A program made the position numbers and the translations under genes. Below are positions 25,702-33,858 of a stretch of 64,000 nt of DNA, in pieces. The notes under the pieces were generated by a model, which searched no databases, was not told the origin of the DNA, and saw only the letters and a list, made by a program, of their open reading frames with translations. The first letter of the stretch is position 1; every line of letters begins with the position of its first letter. This stretch comes from JAOAIV01 sp038849555 (GTDB lineage Archaea > Thermoproteota > Bathyarchaeia > Bathyarchaeales > Bathycorpusculaceae), in the NCBI GenBank assembly GCA_038849555.1, contig JAWCMT010000004.1, positions 3,555 to 67,554 of the forward strand, given 5' to 3'.

Positions 25702-26309
25702 TTAGAAACCTCCACTTTTGATTGACCCTCAACAAGCTTCTTAAATTCGCTGATGCCAAGCGGGGCGCCTCGCGTTATCAGAACATCCCCGAGGAAAATG
25801 CGCTCAGTTTTGTCGGGGTTGATTATCCAATTTTTATTTCGGCGGATGGCAATTATGTCAACGCCCATTTTCCGCGCCAAATTAAGTTGAGCTATCTGCT
25901 TCCCGATTATCGCTGAACCTTCTTTAACTGTGGCCTTCATGAGACGCTCTTCAACCTTTTCAAAAATCTCGCCAACTATGGGGTGCACTCCGATTTTGCG
26001 CGTTACTATAGCCGCAATATCCGCTGCAGCATCAGAGATTTTATCTGCAGCAGCAGCAACCGTGGAAACACCAATCAGACTCTCTGCATCCTTTGCGTCT
26101 CTGGCGGCTATCATGATTTCTATATCTAGGAGATAAGCCAAGGTGTCAATTCGGCGCTCTAGCTCCAAAACATCCTCAGCGAGATCATGATCATTAAACA
26201 AAGCAGCAGAATAAGCCAAATCAATCATAAGCTCAGAGAGATTTTTCATCTCAAGTAAAAGTTCGCGGACAGGGATAGGCTTGTACTCTATTTTTTCAAA
26301 CTGCGGCAT
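25698..26309 (-). CDS. PhoU-like / TrkA-C domain protein, first of a pair (COG3273 type)
   Basis: A 203-residue paralogue of the downstream gene: MIDLAYSAALFNDHDLAEDV in the helical part, and EGSAIIGKQIAQLNLARKMG followed by FLGDVLITRGAPLGISEFKKL in the TrkA-C part. Two similar regulators in tandem could form a heterodimer. It lies about 60 bp downstream of the MgtE-like permease gene and overlaps the second regulator by 4 bp. Confidence 0.82.
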   Translation of the reverse strand: MPQFEKIEYKPIPVRELLLEMKNLSELMIDLAYSAALFNDHDLAEDVLELERRIDTLAYLLDIEIMIAARDAKDAESLIGVSTVAAAADKISDAAADIAAIVTRKIGVHPIVGEIFEKVEERLMKATVKEGSAIIGKQIAQLNLARKMGVDIIAIRRNKNWIINPDKTERIFLGDVLITRGAPLGISEFKKLVEGQSKVEVSK

Positions 26310-26370
26310 GCCTTTAAGAGACGCCCCACGCTATATATTCACTCATGGAATATTTTAATTATACTTTTTA

Positions 26371-27570
26371 TCAGCCTATTATAAGCAGAGCTATCAGCAA
26401 GGCGATTGTGGTTAGGCTGTCGGCAAGGGAACTCTCTAGGGGGATAACAAAATTATCAGGATCTAAACCCTTACTGAAAGTCAATATTGAAACTGCATAA
26501 GACACAAGCGTTATCGCCGCGACAGCAATGACGTTGGCAGCCAGCAGGATTAGAAGGAGACTTAGAAAAGAAGTTAATGAAAACATTCCAAGCATTGCGA
26601 GAGACAAAGTAGCCAAAATGATAAACATCATAATTGAGGCAGCCCAAGCGCTGAAAATATTCTTTGCATGGTTCCGAATTGAAGAAAAAGAGGGGGAAAG
26701 CAGACCTAGAGCAAGTTTTGTTGTGGCTGTAGAACCAATGACTGAACCAACATCGCCAACCATGTCAATCAAAGCCGGATACACCGTGTAAACCTCTTTG
26801 CGGTTCTCCACAAAATTACTTATGCCCTTGAGAACAGTGCCAGTTACGTTAACGATGAAGGCTACAAACAGTAGAGTAATCGCGGATTCTTTGATGGTTT
26901 TGACGAACTCAAGTTGCTTCATGTTCTTGGGCAAGATGTAAAACGCAAGTAAAACCTGAACGAGAGCTATCGCGGCTATTATCCATGGACCGAGAAAACC
27001 GAAGAAGAATATGTTGAGAACCGCAATGTAAAAGAGCGTTATGAGAATATCTGCGGTGGTGGACATTACAGGGTAAACCACGATGTCAGGGTCTAAACCT
27101 CGCGCAAAGGAGATAAAAGCCACTTTAATCGTCAACAAAGTAATAATAAGGCCTAGAGCCATAGTTGCCAAGACAACCGATAAAATAGCGGGAAACTCGG
27201 CAAAGGTTATTCCCCAGAAGAGATAACCGAAAACTAAAGAAACACAACTCATTGCAACACTTGTAATCAAAGTTATAATGATCAAAGCTTGAATCAATTC
27301 ATAAAAACTCTTTGTATTCTTTAAAAATCTGGGATAAATTGTTCCTAAATGTAAAGCCGTGCCTAACCTGCCGCTCAGCAAGCCGCCGATAACGCCTTTT
27401 GCGCTTACGACCGCGGGATAAAGAGCTATAGCCCATGGCGTAAGCTGAAAAACTTCCAGTTGAGAAGCAATCATGAAACCTGCAAATATCCCGCCTACAT
27501 CAAAAAAGTAAGCTAATGATGTCTCTTTGAACATTCCCCAGAAACTTTTCGACGCGCCTGCGTGTGTCAT
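26371..27570 (-). CDS. MgtE/SLC41-like divalent cation permease (COG1824 type)
   Basis: A 399-residue integral membrane protein with about ten hydrophobic segments in two halves. Each half contains the MgtE-like acidic signature: LDPDIVVYPVMSTTADILIT and LDPDNFVIPLESSLADSLTT. The aspartates in this motif line the cation path in MgtE. There is no cytoplasmic N- or CBS-domain gate; the two linked PhoU/TrkA-C proteins may replace it. The likely substrate is Mg2+ or another divalent ion. Confidence 0.82.
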   Translation of the reverse strand: MTHAGASKSFWGMFKETSLAYFFDVGGIFAGFMIASQLEVFQLTPWAIALYPAVVSAKGVIGGLLSGRLGTALHLGTIYPRFLKNTKSFYELIQALIIITLITSVAMSCVSLVFGYLFWGITFAEFPAILSVVLATMALGLIITLLTIKVAFISFARGLDPDIVVYPVMSTTADILITLFYIAVLNIFFFGFLGPWIIAAIALVQVLLAFYILPKNMKQLEFVKTIKESAITLLFVAFIVNVTGTVLKGISNFVENRKEVYTVYPALIDMVGDVGSVIGSTATTKLALGLLSPSFSSIRNHAKNIFSAWAASIMMFIILATLSLAMLGMFSLTSFLSLLLILLAANVIAVAAITLVSYAVSILTFSKGLDPDNFVIPLESSLADSLTTIALLIALLIIG

Positions 27571-27918
27571 ATTTCAAATCCTCCTCAAGTTAGGACGAAA
27601 GCAGAGAAGAAAACACGCAGAACAAAGTTTGAAGGATTACGCAATAAGAAACTTGTAGAATTAAGGCAGGACGCCGCAGTTTTGTGGAGCGCTTTCGCTT
27701 CTGAAAATTCGAATTGGCAGTAGGCAAAGCGATACCCGTTCATCTTTCTCCCCTTCTAGTCGGCGTTCTTTTTCGGCTATCCACAGGCACCCTGCCGAAG
27801 ACATGAGCGCTTGCGGGCTGCCAAGATCCACTTCAAAGTGCACTCCTAAACTTTTACTGTGGTGCCATCTACTGCTTAAATAAGTTTCGACGGGCAACGC
27901 ATGTGCTCTTGCGAAAAC
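27571..27918. other. intergenic stretch, no convincing gene
   Basis: Between the permease and the radical SAM gene there is a 78-codon minus-strand frame from a TTG (27661-27897) without a recognisable family or ribosome-binding site. A TATA-like CTTATTTAAGCAG lies near 27870. Nothing else was supported. Confidence 0.3.
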
Positions 27919-30015
27919 TTAGGTGTTTTGCTTATCGTTTTTCAAATTTGGCTTGGGTTGATAGACGCACCATGGATCTTCAGCCAGATAATCTCCTTTC
28001 ACCTCGGAGGGCTCATGTAAATCGCCGCAGTAATCTATAAAATCGCTTGAAAGCCCATATGCACGCGCGCGGCAGCCACCGCAAGCAGCTTTATACTCGC
28101 AGACGCCGCATTTGCCTTTCAAAGCGTTAAAGTCCCGCAAAGCCCTGAACATGTTGGTGCCAAACCATATTTCCTTGAACGATTTCTCGCGGACATTGCC
28201 AAGTTTGATTGGGAGATATGGGCATGGCGTGACGTCGCCGTTTGCGTAAACACGGCAGTAGTACAAACCAGCAATGCAGCCTCTAATCCACTGGCGCATG
28301 TCCAAGCCCATGTCCTTTGCAATCCGCATGAATTGGGGCGCGCATGAAGGCCGCACATTAAGCTTATGCCTAGCCGCCTTGGCAAATGCTGTTTTAATCA
28401 TGCCTTCATATTTAGCAGGGGATATGTCAGCGATTTTGGCGCCTCTGCCCGTGGGCACCAGAAAGAACAGGTGAAAGTTTTCCACACCGAGCGACTCCGC
28501 AAGCGCCATGATATCATCGATTTGATCATAATTCTGCTGCGTCACCGTCGTGTTCACTTGGACAAGCACGCCGTTTTCGCGCAGGGCTTTGATGGCGCCC
28601 ACAGCTTTCTCCCATGAGCCCGCTACGCCTCGGAACTCGTCATGCTGCGCTGGGATATGCGAATCCAAACTGATTGAAACAGTTTCTATACCTGCCTCTT
28701 TAAGCCGCCTTGCCGCGGCATCGTCGATGAGGCTGCCGTTGCTGCCTAAGCCCATCTTTAACCCTTTAGAAGCCCCGTAGCGGATGATTTCGTAAACGTC
28801 GGGGCGCAAAAGGGGTTCGCCTCCGCTTAAGATGAGCAGTGGCCTGCTGACTTCGCAAATTTGGTCTATTAGTCGCTTCGACTCCTCAGTGGTTAGCTCA
28901 TCAGCAAGCTCCTGTGTTGTGGCGTTTATGTAGCAATGAGCGCATTTCAAGTTGCATTTTCTCGTAAAGTTCCATGACAAGACAAGCGGAACATGCTTTT
29001 CTGCCGACGCTGACGCTGCAGGCGAGTAGGCAAGTTTAAGGTAAAACTCGCACATTCCGTCAGTGGCCATTCGCCGAGGATACCACAATTCAAACGTGAA
29101 AGGAAGAACCGTGTTTAGCATGGCTTTTGCATGGGCGAAACAGAAATGGTTGCAGAAAAGAGATGAAATTTCACTACTTATGCCCAATTCCTCGGCGATG
29201 CGCTTGTGACTCCCGAAGACAGGGCAATTCAAGAACTGCATGCGACCAGCCAGCTGCTCCATGTTCATTGCATAATTGATGAAGTGGTCGCTTAGCATGA
29301 CGGATTGAAGCCTTTCTCTGCGCATTCCAACCTTCAGCGTCACGTTTAAAGCAATGCGAACGGTTTCCTCACCGAATCTCTCCTGCACCTTTACCATGGC
29401 TTCTTTTAGACGCTGGATGCCAACAGTCTCTGCCAGCGCAGCGGTGATTAGGAAGCCCTTAATGGTTTCATATTCTTGCCGCAAACGCATCTCGGCGATG
29501 TGCTGTGCCCATTCTGAGAACAAGTCCTCAAGCTGCGCACTTGCTTCAGCTTGCTTGTTGGCAAGCATGGCTTCTAACGCTTTGGCTTTTTTGTTTAATT
29601 TGGTAAATAGGTCAATTTTTTCGTCGTTGCTCAAGCTTGCTTTAGCGGCCACGACACGCGGCTCAAATGTTAATGGTGCAATGGTTTTTGTAAGCTCATG
29701 CATGTCAGAAACGAACTCGCCAGTGAAGCGCAATAAATCCTCAGCAACATCGGGCTGTGGTAAGCGTAGCTCATTTAGAAGCAAGCGCGTTTCTGTTTCC
29801 ATCTTCGTGACCATAGCCATATGATAAAGGAGAGACCCAGCCATGCCGGGGTCAGCGCGCTTTCCTGAAACGCCGTAAAAGACTTCGGAAAACAAACGTT
29901 TGGCGCCGTCAAAATCTTCGCGGTCTATGGCAGCCAACGCTTGAGCGAGTTTTTCTCGTCTCTCGCGTAGCAGTAAAGCCCATTTATGGCAATGTCTCTC
30001 ATCAAACTTAACCAC
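27919..30015 (-). CDS. radical SAM / SPASM enzyme with a fused ATC-hydrolase-like N-terminal region
   Basis: A 698-residue protein starting at GTG. Residues 1-180 are helical and unrecognised. Residues about 180-330 resemble the L-2-amino-thiazoline-4-carboxylate hydrolase family (NCPVFG, a cysteine pair at 288/292, then the GMCEFYLKL ending). The radical SAM core starts at C354-x3-C358-x2-C361 (CNLKCAHCY) with the SGGEPLLRPD motif. A SPASM/twitch region follows at about 580-685 (CPYLPIKLGNVREKS; GKCGVCEYKAACGGCRARAY), expected to bind auxiliary [4Fe-4S] clusters. The C-terminal part resembles AhbC/AhbD/NirJ and peptide-modifying enzymes. The substrate is unknown. It is divergent from the small membrane protein gene at 30166. 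Confidence 0.85.
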   Translation of the reverse strand: MVKFDERHCHKWALLLRERREKLAQALAAIDREDFDGAKRLFSEVFYGVSGKRADPGMAGSLLYHMAMVTKMETETRLLLNELRLPQPDVAEDLLRFTGEFVSDMHELTKTIAPLTFEPRVVAAKASLSNDEKIDLFTKLNKKAKALEAMLANKQAEASAQLEDLFSEWAQHIAEMRLRQEYETIKGFLITAALAETVGIQRLKEAMVKVQERFGEETVRIALNVTLKVGMRRERLQSVMLSDHFINYAMNMEQLAGRMQFLNCPVFGSHKRIAEELGISSEISSLFCNHFCFAHAKAMLNTVLPFTFELWYPRRMATDGMCEFYLKLAYSPAASASAEKHVPLVLSWNFTRKCNLKCAHCYINATTQELADELTTEESKRLIDQICEVSRPLLILSGGEPLLRPDVYEIIRYGASKGLKMGLGSNGSLIDDAAARRLKEAGIETVSISLDSHIPAQHDEFRGVAGSWEKAVGAIKALRENGVLVQVNTTVTQQNYDQIDDIMALAESLGVENFHLFFLVPTGRGAKIADISPAKYEGMIKTAFAKAARHKLNVRPSCAPQFMRIAKDMGLDMRQWIRGCIAGLYYCRVYANGDVTPCPYLPIKLGNVREKSFKEIWFGTNMFRALRDFNALKGKCGVCEYKAACGGCRARAYGLSSDFIDYCGDLHEPSEVKGDYLAEDPWCVYQPKPNLKNDKQNT

Positions 30016-30165
30016 AGATGCAACCAGCCTTAGAGGTTATCAACCTCAATTATGGTAAAAAAAGTTAATGGTTCGCGAGCATTTTCAGCTGAAAAGCTGT
30101 ACGTGGGCAGATAAACTATTAAGCAGCCGCGACTAAAACATTAGCTTACATCATGAGGGAGAAAA

Positions 30166-30471
30166 TTGATTTACGCTTTGATAGGCTTTTTAGTAATGTT
30201 CGGCGCGCTCGCCGGCATAGGCATAACACAACCAAGAGGAACAAGCATCAAAACATGGTGCTACGGCTATCTGGCCATCGCCATAATCTTCGACGTACTC
30301 GTCATAATAGCACTGCTTAACAAGTACGACTGGCTGATTGAAACATTACTTGGGCTCGCAGCAGGCGCAGCCACGGGCTTAGGCATCCACGTTGCACACC
30401 ACATACTCGAAGAAGACGGAAATGAGCAGCATGAGCATGACGGAAAAGAGAAAACAATATTTGGCTTTTAA
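30166..30471 (+). CDS. small three-helix membrane protein
   Basis: A 101-residue protein from TTG 30166, preceded by GAGGGAG. Hydrophobic segments lie at about 2-18, 33-52 and 58-78, with an acidic, His-containing tail (HHILEEDGNEQHEHDGKEK) that might bind metal. No family was recognised. The following 30472-30683 stretch is AT-rich and holds no gene that could be supported. Confidence 0.55.
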   Translation: MIYALIGFLVMFGALAGIGITQPRGTSIKTWCYGYLAIAIIFDVLVIIALLNKYDWLIETLLGLAAGAATGLGIHVAHHILEEDGNEQHEHDGKEKTIFGF

Positions 30472-30689
30472 AATAGCGGTGGGCGCATTAAGCATCAAAT
30501 GACCATTTAGAGAACAGAAAAACAACATAAAACGCCTTTTTATGCTTCCAATTGTGGAACTCTGAATGTCGCTGAGAAAAATTTATTTTTTTACTTTTAA
30601 CTAATTTATTTTGTGGAGGCAAACTGACCCGAAAATGGACCAGCCCAGTCTAAGAAGCATATGCAGCTTAACTGAAAGGAGAAATGCAT

Positions 30690-31241
30690 ATGCAGAAAAA
30701 AACGCTCCTGCCATTAATCGCAGTAGGCACACTCAGCTCTTTAGGAGTGGGACTGCTGGGTCCAGTTTACCCCATATTTGTTGTTAACCGCTTCTCCGCA
30801 TCACTAATAGACGTAGGCCTATTATACACGGTTATTCTTTTGACGGCAGCGCTTGTTAAGGCGCCAGCAGGCAAGCTGGTCGACCTATACGGCAAGGAGA
30901 AAATTTTCTTTTCAGGACTCATGCTCGGCGCCGCATGCACCCTCACGTACACTGTTGTGACGAACATATTCCAGTTATACTTTGTAGAATTATTCTTTGC
31001 AACCGCCTACGCGCTTCAACGCCCCGCACTTCTGGCTTTCATCGTGGACGCCAGCGACAAAGACAAGCGCGGATTTCTTTTAGGCACTTTCGAGTCAGCC
31101 TATGACATCGCCGAAGCCATAGCCGCGGTCACATCAACAATAATAGTCAGCCAAATTGGTTTCGAGCCACTATTTCTAATAAGCTCAAGCTGCCAAGCAA
31201 CCACAGGAATTTTTGTCCTAAAATCATCAACAAAACCTTAA
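30690..31241 (+). CDS. half-size major facilitator superfamily transporter
   Basis: A 183-residue protein equal to the N-terminal six-helix half of an MFS permease. It includes the loop 2-3 signature region (PAGKLVDLYGKEKIFFSGLM) and the FVELFFATAYALQRPALLAF helix with DASDKDKRGFLLGTFES. ATG 30690 has better spacing to AAAGGAG than the ATG at 30684. Translation stops after the sixth helix and no second half follows; instead a tRNA 3' fragment begins 14 bp later. It may be a truncated gene or a natural half transporter. Confidence 0.7.
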   Translation: MQKKTLLPLIAVGTLSSLGVGLLGPVYPIFVVNRFSASLIDVGLLYTVILLTAALVKAPAGKLVDLYGKEKIFFSGLMLGAACTLTYTVVTNIFQLYFVELFFATAYALQRPALLAFIVDASDKDKRGFLLGTFESAYDIAEAIAAVTSTIIVSQIGFEPLFLISSSCQATTGIFVLKSSTKP

Positions 31242-31254
31242 AAATAAACAAAAA

Positions 31255-31277
31255 TGGCGCCGGGGAAGGGACTCGGA
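31255..31277 (-). tRNA. detached 3' fragment of a tRNA-Ser (T-loop to CCA)
   Basis: The minus strand reads TCCGAGT, then CCCTT, CCCCGGC, G and CCA, that is a T-loop-like element, the 3' T-stem strand, the 3' acceptor strand, the serine discriminator G and CCA. CCCCGGC is exactly complementary to the acceptor GCCGGGG of the tRNA-Ser 5' part at 31581. Sequence 5' of it does not make a T-stem, so it is a fragment. It could be an attachment-site duplicate or the far end of an interrupted gene. Confidence 0.6.
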
Positions 31278-31289
31278 TACTCGCAAACG

Positions 31290-31303
31290 TGGGAATATTC
31301 CCA
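31290..31303. promoter_or_regulatory. 14-bp perfect palindrome
   Basis: TGGGAATATTCCCA, upstream of the zinc-ribbon frame that starts at about 31367. Could be an operator or a hairpin. A second short perfect palindrome (CTCTCCGAGAG) lies at 31341-31351. Confidence 0.3.
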
Positions 31304-31366
31304 TTTCGGTGTTTCTCCGCAGACAATCTCCCTCTTTTTTCTCTCCGAGAGCAAGTTTAGCAGGAG

Positions 31367-31485
31367 ATGAGATACGTGAGTCAAAAAGTAATTAATTGCC
31401 CCTATTGTGGGCGAGTATTGCCAAAGGAGTTTTGGCATGAGAAGAGCAAAGCGGATAAGAGAATCGTTAAGTGTCCTCGATGCGG
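31367..31485 (+). CDS. zinc-ribbon protein, truncated by the assembly gap (partial)
   Basis: From ATG 31367 (or GTG 31376, better spaced from GCAGGAG) the frame reads into CPYCGRVLPKEFWHEKSKAD and then VKCPRCG just before the Ns. Two CPxCG knuckles about 30 residues apart make a zinc ribbon. The rest of the gene is lost in the gap. It lies between the tRNA-Ser 3' fragment and the tRNA-Ser 5' part. Confidence 0.5.
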
Positions 31486-31495
31486 NNNNNNNNNN
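31486..31495. other. assembly gap (10 N)
   Basis: Ten Ns that cut both a zinc-ribbon gene on the left and a tRNA-Ser gene on the right. The context changes abruptly, so the true distance may be much larger. Confidence 0.95.
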
Positions 31496-31581
31496 AGGCC
31501 CACTGGCTGGCTTGTCTTAGGCCCCATTTTACGCCTGCACTGATCTCGAGGCCAGCGCGATAACCACTCCGCCACCCCGGC
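31496..31581 (-). tRNA. tRNA-Ser(CGA), intron-containing, 3' part missing in the gap
   Basis: Starting at 31581 on the minus strand: acceptor GCCGGGG, TG, D-arm GCG/CGC around GAGTGGTTAT, anticodon stem CTGGC with loop CTCGAG, anticodon CGA. The 3' strand of the stem (GCCAG) comes only 33 nt later, so an intron of about 32 nt sits at the canonical 37/38 position. After GCCAG a class II variable arm begins (CCAGTGGGCCT) and the sequence runs into the Ns. The T-arm and acceptor 3' strand are not in this contig; a matching 3' fragment is found at 31255-31277. Confidence 0.8.
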
Positions 31582-31618
31582 CTGATTAGAAAAATTGCGG
31601 CCGCATCTAAAAGAGTTT

Positions 31619-32443
31619 TCATTCCGCACTTGAAGTTAGCATTGAAGGTAAAAGCCATTGCTTCTTACTTTTCTTTTTCTTCGCGTCCCATTCAGATAGG
31701 ATTTTCACGGCTTCATTGGCGATTTTTATGGCGTTTTCTTCACCTGCGCCGGCCTTGAACTCGCCTGTGAAGTGGCTGTTATACACGGCAAGCACTGCGC
31801 CCGCGCGTAGTCCGAAAAGGCTGGCTAGTGTGTAAAGGGTTGCTGTTTCCATTTCCACGTTTAGCACGCGCGCCTTCTGTAACGTGGGCACCAAGTTGGT
31901 CATTTCGCAGGTTTCGCAAAACGTGCTGGCGCGGCCTTGGCCTGCGTAGAAGTCGGCGGTTGTCGCCGTTAAGCCAATATGATAATTCGGGATGCCAAGG
32001 GTTTCGGTAGCTTCTATAAGCGCCAGCAGAACTTCATAGTTCGCTGCGGCAGGATATCCTGGCATGATGTAGCAGTTGCTTGTGTAGTCCAAGCGCACGG
32101 CGGCAGAAGCAATGATGACGTCGCCGCAGTTGATGCCGGGCTGTATGGCGCCTGTGCTGCCTACTCGGATGAACGTGTGTACGCCGATGGCGGATGCCTC
32201 GTTAACGGCGATGGACATGCATGCTGGGCCTATGCCGCTGGATAACGCGGAAATGGCAACGCCCTTATAGGTGCCTGTGTAACTGCGGAATTCTCGTTTG
32301 GTGGAAACCTCTTTTGCGGTGTCCCAGAAGCTGGCGATTTTTGGGACACGATCTGGGTCGCCTGGAACAAGCAGGTACTCGGCTAAGTCGCCTCTTGCGC
32401 ATGCGATGTGATACTGCTTGTCGCTGGATGAGGCTCTTTGCAT
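31619..32443 (-). CDS. uridine phosphorylase-family nucleoside phosphorylase
   Basis: A 274-residue PNP/UDP family enzyme cleaving nucleosides with phosphate. Motifs: HIACARGDLAEYLLVPGDPD at the N-terminus (phosphate loop GDPDRV), RVGSTGAIQP, the ribose-binding NVEMETATLYTLA, and GLRAGAVLAVYNS. ATG 32443 is preferred; the frame extends to 32500 without conserved residues. It follows the PGK gene in the same direction and ends 38 bp before the tRNA-Ser 5' end. Uridine specificity is likely but not proven. Confidence 0.88.
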   Translation of the reverse strand: MQRASSSDKQYHIACARGDLAEYLLVPGDPDRVPKIASFWDTAKEVSTKREFRSYTGTYKGVAISALSSGIGPACMSIAVNEASAIGVHTFIRVGSTGAIQPGINCGDVIIASAAVRLDYTSNCYIMPGYPAAANYEVLLALIEATETLGIPNYHIGLTATTADFYAGQGRASTFCETCEMTNLVPTLQKARVLNVEMETATLYTLASLFGLRAGAVLAVYNSHFTGEFKAGAGEENAIKIANEAVKILSEWDAKKKKSKKQWLLPSMLTSSAE

Positions 32444-32547
32444 TTTCTTCACCGTTTTAAACAATGCGCTTTGAGGATTTAATAATAGCGAAAAATGCAT
32501 GCGCTGGGTGTAAAGGCAACTTGTATGAAATAAAAAGAAGGAGAAGA

Positions 32548-33780
32548 TTAGATTTTTTTGGTTTTAACTGCGGTCTCTAGTGCTACGACGCCTGGGAGTT
32601 TCTTGCCCATGAGGAACTCGATTAATGCGCCGCCTGCAGTGCTGATGTAGCTTATTTTGTTTGTTAAGCCATATTCTTGTATGGCTGCGATTGTGTTTCC
32701 GCCACCTGCTAGACTGAAAGCTTTCGAGTTGGCAATGGCTTCGAAAACTTTCTTGGTGCCATAATTGAATTCTTTGTTTTCATATACGCCCATTGGGCCG
32801 CTGACGACTATGGATTTGGCTTTGCTGATGAGCTTCGCATAGTTCTCCACAGTCTTCGAGCCTATGTCGAAAATTGAGTATTCTGTTGGCAGTTTGTCCA
32901 CGCCTATTTCTTTTCTTTTGCCATTCATGTCCAGCGCGACGTCAACAGGCACCAAAATGTTGTCCGGGTATTTCTGCATGAGCTCCTTGATGCCTGGAAT
33001 CAAGCCTGTTAACTCCTTCTTCGCCAAGAAGTCCATGTTCTTCTTGCCTAAGTCCACGCCTTTCGCTGCGAGGAATAATTGTGCTGTTACGCCACCGACT
33101 ATTACGTAATCTGCGATGCCGTTGCTTAGCACGTATTTGCTGATTTCCAATGAGTCGTCTGCTTTGGCGCCGCCCATGACGTATACGCAGGGTTTTTCAG
33201 GTTTCTCTAAGGCGCGGGCTAGCGATTTCAACTCGCGCTCCATGATTCTGCCTGCAACTGAGGGGAGCACGGCGGTGAAGCCTACCATGGAAACGTGGCC
33301 ACGGTGCGCTGCCGCGAAGGCGTCATTAACGAATAGGTCGGCCAGCGGCGCGAGATTCTGCACTAGCTCTGTTTTGGCGTGTTGTTCGGGCGTGCCACTT
33401 TTGGTTTCTCCATCCCAGCTGCGTACGTTTTCAAGGACGAGAATTTCGCCGCCTTTTAGCGCTTTTATTGCTTTTTTTGCTTTTTCGCCGAAAACGTCAT
33501 CCACGTACTTAACGGGGCATTTCAGGATTTTTCCGAGAATCGCTGCGTGCTCCTTCAGAGGTGTGTAGTCTGGGTCGCCTTTTCTTCCCTGATGCGCGAG
33601 GACAACGGTTTTGGCGCCTTTCTCCGCGAGTTCCTTAAGTGTGGATTCAGCATGCGCTCGGATGCGTACATCGCTTGTGACTTTTTTGGTTGCTGGGTCG
33701 ATTTCGCTGTTGAAGTCTACTCTGACGAGGACTACTTTGTCTTTGACTTGTACATCATCTAAAGTTAGGTACTTTGCCAT
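32548..33780 (-). CDS. pgk: phosphoglycerate kinase
   Basis: A 410-residue enzyme interconverting 1,3-bisphosphoglycerate and 3-phosphoglycerate with ADP/ATP. Motifs: VLVRVDFNSEI, VVLAHQGRKGD (the archaeal form), VLENVRSWDGE, FVNDAFAAAHRGHVSM, YVMGGAKADDSLEI, and GGGNTIAAIQEYG near the end. It is 78 bp downstream of GAPDH in the same direction, so the two glycolytic genes probably form one unit. Confidence 0.96.
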   Translation of the reverse strand: MAKYLTLDDVQVKDKVVLVRVDFNSEIDPATKKVTSDVRIRAHAESTLKELAEKGAKTVVLAHQGRKGDPDYTPLKEHAAILGKILKCPVKYVDDVFGEKAKKAIKALKGGEILVLENVRSWDGETKSGTPEQHAKTELVQNLAPLADLFVNDAFAAAHRGHVSMVGFTAVLPSVAGRIMERELKSLARALEKPEKPCVYVMGGAKADDSLEISKYVLSNGIADYVIVGGVTAQLFLAAKGVDLGKKNMDFLAKKELTGLIPGIKELMQKYPDNILVPVDVALDMNGKRKEIGVDKLPTEYSIFDIGSKTVENYAKLISKAKSIVVSGPMGVYENKEFNYGTKKVFEAIANSKAFSLAGGGNTIAAIQEYGLTNKISYISTAGGALIEFLMGKKLPGVVALETAVKTKKI

Positions 33781-33858
33781 ACTACATCACTTTAATTTTT
33801 TAGGTCAAAAGAAAAATAGGAAGAGGGCTTTTAAAGTTTAAGTTGCGTTTGGAGCTTT

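Noticed and set aside
27661..27897. 78-codon minus-strand frame between the permease and the radical SAM gene
   Set aside because: Begins at TTG, has no ribosome-binding site or recognisable motif, and the composition is not persuasive.
31238..31438. Minus-strand 66-codon frame over the tRNA-Ser fragment
   Set aside because: It is antisense to the zinc-ribbon gene and passes through the tRNA 3' fragment; no protein-like pattern.
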